A stretch of 32,450 bases of DNA from an uncultured Clostridia bacterium (lineage in GTDB: Bacteria; Bacillota; Clostridia; Oscillospirales; Ruminococcaceae), in NCBI GenBank assembly GCA_947627005.1, contig CANQUJ010000021.1, positions 1-32,450 of the forward strand. The letters run 5' to 3'. Made by a program: the position numbers and the translations under genes. Below, in pieces: positions 26,124 through 32,450 of this stretch. Under the pieces are notes generated by a model that was not told the origin of the DNA, ran no database searches, and saw only the letters and a program-made list of their open reading frames with translations. Every line of letters starts with the position of its first letter. Position 1 is the first letter of the stretch.

Positions 26124-27437
26124 TTGGAAAAAAAGCTTATTTATAACGACCGCACCGACGAAAGCTATTACTACGTTAAACACCCCTCCGGGCTAAGCAT
26201 ATACGTTATGCGGCTTGAAGGGTTCGGCGGGACAACCGCCATGTTCGGAACAAAATACGGCTCGATAAATTCCGTCTTCAAGACCGACGGCGACCCGGAT
26301 TTTATTGCCGTGCCGGACGGAATCGCCCACTTTTTGGAGCACAAGCTTTTTGAAAACGAAGACTGTCAAGCCTTCGAGCTTTTCTCTAAAACCGGCGCCT
26401 CGGCCGACGCTTATACGACATTCGACCGAACCGTATACTACTTCGACTGCACCGACAGATTTCCGGAATCCCTCGAAATTCTTCTCGATTTCGTTCAAAA
26501 GCCCTATTTCACCCAAGATACGGTTGACAAAGAGCAGGGGATAATCGGGCAGGAGATCAAAATGTGCGAGGACAACCCGTATCGAAGAGTTTACTTTAAC
26601 CTTTTGGGAGCGGTTTATAAAAACCACCCTGTCAAAACCGAGATTGCCGGAACTGTGGAATCCATCTCAAAGATAGACGCCGAGCTTTTATACCGCTGCT
26701 ACAACGCTTTTTATAACCTTGAAAATATGGTTCTCGCCGTGGCCGGAAACTGCGAAGTCGACGAGGTCTTAAAAATAGCCGACAAGGCCCTTAAGCCCGG
26801 CAAAAAAATCGGGCTGAAGACCTCTTTCCCGAGCGAGCCGAAAGAGGTCGCAAAAAAATCGGTGACCGAAAAAATGTCGGTCGGGATTCCGCTGTTTTCG
26901 ATAGGCTATAAGTGCGAGCCCTGCTCCGGCGCCGAGATGATAAAAAACGAATACGCTTCGGAATTTTTGATGTCTATGATCTTCGGGCCGACTTCGAGGT
27001 TCTTTAAAGAAAATACCGCCTCGGGGCTTATCAACCAAAGCTTCGAGACCGAGACCGACGACGGCGAGGGGTATTTTATGAACGCCGCTTCGGGGGAATC
27101 GAACGACCCGAACAAGGTTTTAAGGCTTATGAACCTTGAAATCGAGCGGGTTAAAAAAGAGGGGCTCGATCGAAGCGAGTTCGACGAGCTTAAAAAAAGC
27201 AGATACGGTTCGCTTATAAGAACATTTAACAACGTTTCGGCGAGCGCTTCGCAGCTTTTGGTCTCGCATATGGCGGGGTGCGGCGCGTTCGAGCCGATAG
27301 ATATTCTTGCGGAGCTTACGTTTGAAGACGTCGCCGAGCGGCTCGGCCGACTTTTGGACCCAAAGCGCTGCGCAATCTCGATAATCGAACCCACCGACGA
27401 CATAAAGGAGAATGATTATGACAACCGAATTTGTTAG
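26124..27437 (+). CDS. yfmH: M16-family zinc peptidase YfmH
   Basis: A 437-residue catalytic partner of YfmF. The inverted zinc motif HFLEH is at 69-73, followed by KLFENED and the typical TGASADAYTTFDRTVYYF-type strands, split over residues 91-108. The downstream acidic ligand is expected in QGIIGQEIKMCEDNP. The second lobe spans about 220-437. It starts with TTG (26124) preceded by GGAGAGG. It is cytoplasmic, with no signal. It overlaps lgt by 20 nt. Substrate is unknown; proteolytic processing linked to EF-P modification is database knowledge, not shown here. Confidence 0.93.
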   Translation: MEKKLIYNDRTDESYYYVKHPSGLSIYVMRLEGFGGTTAMFGTKYGSINSVFKTDGDPDFIAVPDGIAHFLEHKLFENEDCQAFELFSKTGASADAYTTFDRTVYYFDCTDRFPESLEILLDFVQKPYFTQDTVDKEQGIIGQEIKMCEDNPYRRVYFNLLGAVYKNHPVKTEIAGTVESISKIDAELLYRCYNAFYNLENMVLAVAGNCEVDEVLKIADKALKPGKKIGLKTSFPSEPKEVAKKSVTEKMSVGIPLFSIGYKCEPCSGAEMIKNEYASEFLMSMIFGPTSRFFKENTASGLINQSFETETDDGEGYFMNAASGESNDPNKVLRLMNLEIERVKKEGLDRSEFDELKKSRYGSLIRTFNNVSASASQLLVSHMAGCGAFEPIDILAELTFEDVAERLGRLLDPKRCAISIIEPTDDIKENDYDNRIC

Positions 27438-28626
27438 AGAGGTCATGGATTCGCAGAACGTCATATACTTTCCGTACTGCGACTGGCTTTTTCCGAACGG
27501 GCTTAAAATAAGCAACGTTCTGTTTACCATTCCGTGGTTCAACGGCAACAGCATCGACGTTTACTGGTACGGCTTTTTGATCGCCTTCGGAATGCTTTTG
27601 GCGGTGATTTACGCGAGCAGAAGAATGAGAAAATTCGGGCTCGACTCCGACCGCGCGATAGACGTTATTCTGGCCGGCCTTGTCGGCGCGATAATCGGCG
27701 CCCGCGCATACTACGTCATCTTCAGCCTTGAAAGATACCTTACCGACGAGGGCGGGCTTGATATCGGCGCGGTATTAAGGATCCGCGACGGCGGCCTTGC
27801 GATCTACGGCGGGGTTATCGGCGCGCTCGTCTTCGGCGGAATCACCGCGATGATAAGAAAAGTAAAGCTCCCCCCGATGCTCGACCTTATGGGCCTCGGC
27901 CTATTGATCGGCCAGTGTATCGGAAGATGGGGCAACTTCTTCAACCAAGAGGCTTACGGCTCTAAGACCACCCTCCCTTGGGGAATGACCAGCAACACGA
28001 TACTTAACGGCCTGTATTTCTTCTATAACCCCCAAAACGTCTCTATCATAACCAACCGAGCGAGAGATATGGTCGCCCACCCCTGCTTTTTATACGAATC
28101 GCTTTGGTGCCTTCTCGGGTTCCTGATCCTTCACTTCTACTCGAAAAAGTTCCGAAAGTTCGACGGCGAGATATTCCTTATGTATATCGGCTGGTACGGC
28201 GCGGGAAGATTCTGGATCGAGGCCCTAAGGACCGACAGCCTCTACATTCCCGGAACTCCGTTCAAGGTATCGCAGCTCGTCGCCGGAACCTGCGTTCTGT
28301 TCTCGATAACGATTCTGATCATCAAATACATCGGCATACGCAAAAACGGCAACGTTTTTTATTGCGACACCGAGGAGTCGAAAGAGCTTTTAAGGCTTCG
28401 CGACGAAAAATACAATAAAGACCGCAACCGCCGCGGCAAGGGCGCCGACGCCGAGCTTAACGTTCATATCCTCGCGGAGGACGAGCCGGAAGAGACTTCG
28501 GCCGAGGGCGCAGAGGAAGCTTTAGAAGAGATTTCGGAGGAAAATTCGGAAGAACCTGCGGGTGAGACTTCTGAGGATTTGCCCGAGCAAGAAGAGGAGG
28601 AGACCGGCGATGGCGCAGCTGATTAA
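27418..28626 (+). CDS. lgt: Prolipoprotein diacylglyceryl transferase with acidic C-terminal extension
   Basis: A 402-residue membrane enzyme transferring diacylglycerol from phosphatidylglycerol to lipobox Cys. About seven membrane helices fill residues 35-310. The Lgt signature [13 protein letters not shown] is at about 169-181, and [14 protein letters not shown] stands in place of the HGG motif of proteobacteria, as is common in Bacillota. The last 90 or so residues are an unusual extension: first basic ([12 protein letters not shown]), then strongly Glu-rich and disordered. Ordinary Lgt is about 260-300 residues. ATG at 27418 is favoured over 27412 by the spacing from AAGGAG. The 3' end overlaps folD by 17 nt. 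Confidence 0.94.
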   Translation: MTTEFVREVMDSQNVIYFPYCDWLFPNGLKISNVLFTIPWFNGNSIDVYWYGFLIAFGMLLAVIYASRRMRKFGLDSDRAIDVILAGLVGAIIGARAYYVIFSLERYLTDEGGLDIGAVLRIRDGGLAIYGGVIGALVFGGITAMIRKVKLPPMLDLMGLGLLIGQCIGRWGNFFNQEAYGSKTTLPWGMTSNTILNGLYFFYNPQNVSIITNRARDMVAHPCFLYESLWCLLGFLILHFYSKKFRKFDGEIFLMYIGWYGAGRFWIEALRTDSLYIPGTPFKVSQLVAGTCVLFSITILIIKYIGIRKNGNVFYCDTEESKELLRLRDEKYNKDRNRRGKGADAELNVHILAEDEPEETSAEGAEEALEEISEENSEEPAGETSEDLPEQEEEETGDGAAD

Positions 28627-29464
28627 CGGAAAAGAAATTTCCGCAAAGGTCAAAGAGAGCGTAAAGACCGAGACGAAGGAGTTTATCGAAAAAACCGGCG
28701 TAGTTCCGGGGCTGGCGGTTATCCTCGTCGGGGACGACCCGGCCTCTAAAATCTACGTCGGCAACAAGAAAAAAGCCTGCGCAGAGGTCGGATTCAATTC
28801 CTTCGAGCATATTCTCCCCGAATCTACCGAGCAGGGCGAGCTTCTCGATCTTATCGAAAAGCTGAATCATGACCCTTCGGTCCACGGGATTTTGTGCCAG
28901 CTTCCGCTGCCTAAGCATATCGACGAGCGGGCGATAATCAACGCGATATCGCCGAAAAAAGACGTCGACGCTTTTCACCCTGCGAACGTCGGAAAGATAA
29001 TGATAGGGGACTACGACTTTCTTCCTTGCACCCCCGCCGGGGTTATGGAGCTTATACATTCGACCGGGGTCTCGGTCGGCGGGAAAAAGTGCGCAGTAAT
29101 CGGCCGCTCGAATATAGTCGGCAAGCCGATGGCGATGCTTTTACTGCACGAAAACGGAACGGTAACGATATGCCACTCAAAGACAAAAGACCTTGAAAAG
29201 GAATGTCGCGAGGCGGATATTCTTGTCGCGGCGGTCGGCAGGGCGAAGCTCATTAAAGGCGATATGATAAAAGAGGGCGCCGTGGTCATAGACGTAGGCA
29301 TGAACCGCGACGAAAACGGCAAGCTCTGCGGCGACGTTGACTTTTCGGAGGCCGAAAAAAGGGCCTCGTATATAACCCCGGTTCCGGGCGGGGTAGGGCC
29401 GATGACGATTGCCATGCTTATGAAAAACACCCTTACCGCCGCAAAACTTTCCCTAAAAGGATAA
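28610..29464 (+). CDS. folD: Bifunctional methylenetetrahydrofolate dehydrogenase/cyclohydrolase
   Basis: A 284-residue FolD, oxidising 5,10-methylene-THF to methenyl-THF and hydrolysing it to 10-formyl-THF, usually with NADP. The active-site [13 protein letters not shown] (Tyr49, Lys53), [14 protein letters not shown], the Rossmann loop [13 protein letters not shown] and the C-terminal signature [14 protein letters not shown] are all present. The start ATG at 28610 has GAGGAG eight bases before it and lies inside the lgt tail. It is the last gene of the operon before the rpsO promoter. Length is normal. Confidence 0.96.
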   Translation: MAQLINGKEISAKVKESVKTETKEFIEKTGVVPGLAVILVGDDPASKIYVGNKKKACAEVGFNSFEHILPESTEQGELLDLIEKLNHDPSVHGILCQLPLPKHIDERAIINAISPKKDVDAFHPANVGKIMIGDYDFLPCTPAGVMELIHSTGVSVGGKKCAVIGRSNIVGKPMAMLLLHENGTVTICHSKTKDLEKECREADILVAAVGRAKLIKGDMIKEGAVVIDVGMNRDENGKLCGDVDFSEAEKRASYITPVPGGVGPMTIAMLMKNTLTAAKLSLKG

Positions 29465-29482
29465 AAAAATCGCAAAAAGGTC

Positions 29483-29511
29483 TTTACAAACCGAAGGTTT
29501 TGTGATAGAAT
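29483..29511 (+). promoter_or_regulatory. Promoter of rpsO
   Basis: TTTACA (29483-29488), 17 nt, TAGAAT (29506-29511) with an extended TG at 29503-29504. Predicted start about 29518. Confidence 0.8.
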
Positions 29512-29517
29512 AATCGA

Positions 29518-29626
29518 GGCCGATTTCGGCCCGCCTCGGCTTGGTTCGCGGGTCATTGCCGCAAAGCGGATCATACCTTCCCCGTACTATGCCGCAGGAT
29601 AAAATATTAAGAAAGGGGTATAAATC
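29518..29626 (+). promoter_or_regulatory. rpsO leader, candidate S15 autoregulatory element
   Basis: The leader starts with a perfect hairpin GGCCGA/TCGGCC (29518-29531). It contains CCGC-AAA-GCGG (29559-29569) inside a GGT/ACC-closed stem, and the ATACC..CCCC stretch near 29573-29583 can pair with GGGGTAT of the ribosome site. Such a ribosome-site pairing is the usual basis of S15 feedback control. A specific Rfam class could not be assigned. Confidence 0.45.
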
Positions 29627-29893
29627 ATGCTTTTGAAAGAAGAAAAAACCGCTATCATCGAAGCCAACAGGCTTTCCGAAAACGATACCGGTTCGCCCGA
29701 GGTTCAGATCGCCATATTATCCAAGCGGATCGCCGACCTCACCGAGCACCTCAAGGTCCATAAAAACGACCACCACTCAAGAAGAGGCCTTCTTAAGATG
29801 GTAGGTCGCAGGCGCAACCTTCTCAACTACCTCATGCGTACCGACATCGAGCGTTACAGAGCCGTTGTCGAAAAGCTCGGATTGAGAAAGTAA
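29627..29893 (+). CDS. rpsO: 30S ribosomal protein S15
   Basis: The 88-residue S15, a primary binder of the central 16S rRNA domain. It carries the family core [20 protein letters not shown] and the rRNA-binding segment [20 protein letters not shown], ending LGLRK. Full length. AAAGGGG before the ATG is the ribosome site and part of the leader pairing. As in many bacteria it precedes pnp. Confidence 0.98.
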   Translation: MLLKEEKTAIIEANRLSENDTGSPEVQIAILSKRIADLTEHLKVHKNDHHSRRGLLKMVGRRRNLLNYLMRTDIERYRAVVEKLGLRK

Positions 29894-29910
29894 TCAACTT
29901 TGCGGTCAAT

Positions 29911-29938
29911 AAGGCAGGGTTTTACGCTCTGCCTTTTG
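29911..29938 (+). terminator. Terminator after rpsO
   Basis: AAGGCAG (29911-29917) pairs with CTGCCTT (29929-29935), then TTTTG. The stem is short, so partial read-through into pnp is possible. Confidence 0.7.
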
Positions 29939-30000
29939 ATATAAGTCCGCGCAATCGCGGCGCTGCGTTTTCGGGCATCGTTATTTAGTAATAAGTTGAG

Positions 30001-30032
30001 CGGCCGACTCTTAAATTTTTCTTCGGCGGCCG
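30001..30032 (+). promoter_or_regulatory. Hairpin in the pnp leader
   Basis: CGGCCG at 30001-30006 pairs with 30027-30032 across an AT-rich loop. In other bacteria pnp leaders carry an RNase III-cleaved hairpin through which PNPase represses itself; this may be the counterpart. No clear sigma-A promoter was found for pnp, so it may rely on rpsO read-through. Confidence 0.4.
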
Positions 30033-30094
30033 AATTTATTGCTAAAACGCTGCTTGAAAATGCGGGATCATATTTTACAGGAGGATATAAAATT

Positions 30095-32239
30095 ATGGCA
30101 ATGTCAGAAATCAAGCAGTTTGACAAGTACAGAAGATTTGAGACCACTTTTGCGGGCCGCCCCCTTGTTATCGAAACGGGCAAGACCTGCGAGCTCTCTA
30201 ACGGCTCTTGCTGGGTAAGATACGGCGAGACCACCGTTATGTGCAACGTAACCGCTTCATCAAAGCCTCGCGAAGGGGTAGATTTCTTCCCCCTTTCGGT
30301 TGACTTCGAGGAGAAGCTCTATTCGGTCGGAAAGATCCCCGGTTCGTTCACCAAGCGCGAGGGCAAGCCGACCGACAAGGCCATCTTGACTTCAAGAATG
30401 GTCGACCGCCCGATCCGCCCTCTCTTCCCTAAGGATATGCGGAACGACGTAAGCGTAGTTATGACCGTTTTGTCGGTGGACCCGGACTGTTCGCCCGAGA
30501 TCGCCGGTATGATAGGAACCTCCGTCGCGATATCCATCTCGGATATTCCGTGGGCCGGCCCTATCGCGGGGGTAAACGTCGGACTCGTAGACGGCGAGAT
30601 CGTTCTTAACCCCACCCAAGAGCAGAGAACCAAGAACCACCTTAACCTCACCGTCGCCGGAACGATGGAAAAGATCGTCATGATCGAGGCCGGTGCGGAC
30701 GAAGTCCCCGACGATACCATGCTCGAAGCCATCAAGACCGGCCACGCCGAGATCAAGCGTATGGTCGAATTTATCAACGGAATTAAGGCCGAAGTCGGCA
30801 AGCCTAAGTTCGAGTTCGAGTCGATGGAGGTCGACCACGACCTGTTCGACGCTATCGAGGCTATGGTCGCCGAAGACGTTAAGGTCGCCCTCGACGTCGA
30901 CGACAAAAACGTTCGCGACGCAAGGCTTAACCCGATCATCGAGGCAGTTCACGCCAAGTTCGACGAAGAATACCCCGAAAAGATCGCTATGATCGACGAA
31001 TGTCTCTATAAACTCCAGAAGAAGATCGTCCGCAACTGGCTCTATGAAGGCAAGCGCGTCGACGGCAGAAGGCTCGACCAGATTCGCCCCTTAAGCGCAG
31101 AGGTCGGCGTTGTACCGCGAGTACACGGCTCCGGCCTGTTTACCAGAGGACAGACCCAGGTTCTTTCGATAGTAACCCTCGGCCCGGTAAGCGACGCGCA
31201 GAAGCTTGACGGAATCGACGACGAGGAAGAGAAGAGATATATGCACCACTACAACTTCCCGTCCTACTCGGTAGGAGAGACCAAGCCCTCAAGGGGCCCG
31301 GGAAGAAGAGAGATCGGCCACGGCGCCCTCGCCGAAAAGGCCCTCGTTCCGGTCCTTCCCTCTACCGACGATTTCCCCTACGCGATAAGAGTAGTATCCG
31401 AGGTTCTTTCCTCCAACGGCTCGACTTCGCAGGGCTCTATCTGCGGCTCGACCCTTGCCCTGATGGACGCCGGCGTTCCGATAAAAGCCCCGGTAGCGGG
31501 AATCTCCTGCGGGCTTATAACCCGCGACGACGGCTCGTTCCAGACCATGGTTGATATCCAGGGCCTTGAAGATTTCTTCGGGGATATGGACTTTAAGGTC
31601 GGCGGGACCCACAAGGGTATCACCGCGATCCAGGTCGATATAAAGGTCGACGGCCTTACCTACGAGATCATCGAAGAAGCCTTCGCGAAGACCCACAAGG
31701 CTCGCGACTATATCCTTGACGAGATCATGGCCAAGGCTATCGCCGAGCCTCGTCCCGAAGTCTCCAAGTGGGCTCCCAAGATGTTCAACACCCGCGTGCC
31801 CGTCGACAAGATCGGCGACGTTATCGGCAAGAGCGGCAAGGTTATCCAGAAGCTTCAGGCCGACTTCGACGTCAAGATCGACGTCGAGGACGACGGCGCG
31901 GTATATGTCAGCGGCCTCAATGCCGACAATGCCAAGGCTGTTATCGGCATAGTCAACACCATCGCCAACGGGCCCGAGATCGGCTCGATCTACCGCGGCA
32001 AGGTCGTTCGCCTCATGAGCTTCGGCGCTTTCGTAGAGATCGTCCCCGGTATGGACGGCATGGTGCACATCTCCAAGCTCGACATGCACAGGGTCGAAAA
32101 GGTCGAAGACGTTGTCTCCGTCGGCGACGAAATCGTCGTTAAAGTAGTCGAGATTGACGACCAGGGAAGGATCAACCTTTCCCGCAAAGACGCCCTTATG
32201 GACATCGCCGCGAAAAAGGCCGCAAAGAGCGAGGAATAA
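30095..32239 (+). CDS. pnp: Polyribonucleotide nucleotidyltransferase (PNPase)
   Basis: A 714-residue 3'-5' phosphorolytic exonuclease of the RNA degradation machinery. It has two RNase PH domains (about 15-240 and 320-550; second core RRLDQIRPLSAEVG, EVLSSNGSTSQGSICG), an all-helical linker between, KH domain (about 565-625; IGDVIGKSGKVIQKLQ, a GxxG loop) and S1 domain (about 630-705; GKVVRLMSFGAFVEIVPGMD). The ATG at 30095 is preceded by AGGAGG ten bases away; a second ATG lies two codons later. It is complete and strongly codon-biased. Located just after rpsO as in most bacteria. Confidence 0.97.
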   Translation: MAMSEIKQFDKYRRFETTFAGRPLVIETGKTCELSNGSCWVRYGETTVMCNVTASSKPREGVDFFPLSVDFEEKLYSVGKIPGSFTKREGKPTDKAILTSRMVDRPIRPLFPKDMRNDVSVVMTVLSVDPDCSPEIAGMIGTSVAISISDIPWAGPIAGVNVGLVDGEIVLNPTQEQRTKNHLNLTVAGTMEKIVMIEAGADEVPDDTMLEAIKTGHAEIKRMVEFINGIKAEVGKPKFEFESMEVDHDLFDAIEAMVAEDVKVALDVDDKNVRDARLNPIIEAVHAKFDEEYPEKIAMIDECLYKLQKKIVRNWLYEGKRVDGRRLDQIRPLSAEVGVVPRVHGSGLFTRGQTQVLSIVTLGPVSDAQKLDGIDDEEEKRYMHHYNFPSYSVGETKPSRGPGRREIGHGALAEKALVPVLPSTDDFPYAIRVVSEVLSSNGSTSQGSICGSTLALMDAGVPIKAPVAGISCGLITRDDGSFQTMVDIQGLEDFFGDMDFKVGGTHKGITAIQVDIKVDGLTYEIIEEAFAKTHKARDYILDEIMAKAIAEPRPEVSKWAPKMFNTRVPVDKIGDVIGKSGKVIQKLQADFDVKIDVEDDGAVYVSGLNADNAKAVIGIVNTIANGPEIGSIYRGKVVRLMSFGAFVEIVPGMDGMVHISKLDMHRVEKVEDVVSVGDEIVVKVVEIDDQGRINLSRKDALMDIAAKKAAKSEE

Positions 32240-32278
32240 TCTAAGTTAGAAAATCGGAGATTTTGAACAATCATTTTT

Positions 32279-32307
32279 AGGGGACCCCTGCAAGGCGGGT
32301 CCCCTTT
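32279..32307 (+). terminator. Terminator of pnp
   Basis: A 9-bp perfect stem AGGGGACCC/GGGTCCCCT with a 9-nt loop, then TTT. It is preceded by a small AAAATC/GATTTT hairpin. Confidence 0.85.
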
Positions 32308-32410
32308 GCGTTGGGATTTTTATTTCAACGCGGGGTGTGGTGCGCAGAGGGTTAAAGAGAGGGGAGCACGATGTTTAGATAAGGTACAATATCTTTCGCA
32401 AAAAGAAAAA

Positions 32411-32450
32411 GGACAAAAATATAGACATGTCCCCGCACTTCTGGTAGAAT
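32411..32450 (+). promoter_or_regulatory. Promoter with inverted repeat at the window edge
   Basis: TAGACA (32422-32427), 17 nt, TAGAAT (32445-32450) with an extended TG at 32442-32443. GGACA (32411-32415) and TGTCC (32428-32432) form an inverted repeat overlapping the -35 box, a possible operator, or part of an IS end. The gene it would serve lies outside the window. Nothing else is seen from 32308 on. Confidence 0.4.

Noticed and set aside
31289-32089. 266-codon open frame antisense to pnp
   Set aside because: The sense strand encodes conserved PNPase domains; the antisense product is low-complexity Asp/Val/Gly-rich.

Overview
The window looks like a chromosomal segment of an uncultured, spore-lineage Clostridia (Bacillota), most likely an Oscillospirales-type gut anaerobe. 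The evidence is a GTP-type PEP carboxykinase, spmA/spmB, a SpoVT/AbrB-type regulator, the YfmF/YfmH peptidase pair, ktrAB, strong extended Shine-Dalgarno sites with TTG starts, and near-consensus sigma-A promoters that almost all have 17-nt spacers. Species assignment is inference from gene content only.

Region 1 (1 to about 4.55 kb) is accessory and scarred. It starts with an Xre-type regulator. Next comes an unusual leader with its own promoter, two overlapping micro-ORFs and a 12-bp inverted repeat. A compact AT-rich three-gene operon follows (DUF3791, DUF3990, DUF3791), whose middle protein carries PARP/DarT-like ADP-ribosyltransferase motifs; this is the best candidate for an undescribed system. 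After a strong terminator the DNA becomes debris: hairpins, a long inverted repeat, an alpha/beta-hydrolase 5' end joined in frame to a serine-recombinase fragment, a roughly 104-bp direct repeat, and an IS481-like element flanked by 27-bp near-identical repeats.

Region 2 (4.6-10.1 kb) is GC-richer housekeeping DNA. It holds a dCMP deaminase, tsaE, tsaB, a DUF402 protein and rpiB in one overlapping operon. Then come a RelBE-type toxin-antitoxin pair divergent from dtd plus an ArsC/Spx-like gene, and a GH27 alpha-galactosidase coupled to a tiny Cys4 protein.

Region 3 (10.1-13.8 kb) carries ktrB-ktrA (potassium uptake) and an orphan sensor kinase. Its intergenic gaps are filled by a family of 7-bp tandem repeats. 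These repeats abut promoters and in two cases supply the stop codon of the neighbouring gene.

Region 4 (13.8-18.6 kb) is a likely operon: a YitT-family membrane protein, two tandem paralogous membrane proteins, an esterase fused to a condensation/acyltransferase-like domain, and a zinc-ribbon membrane protein (DUF6320 type). It looks like a lipid or surface-acyl modification module of unknown substrate.

Region 5 (18.6-32.4 kb) contains pckG, a TtcA-like tRNA thiolase with ymdB, spmA-spmB, an abrB-like regulator with a long structured leader, the yfmF-yfmH-lgt-folD operon, rpsO with a leader, and pnp. No rRNA, tRNA or CRISPR array was recognised.
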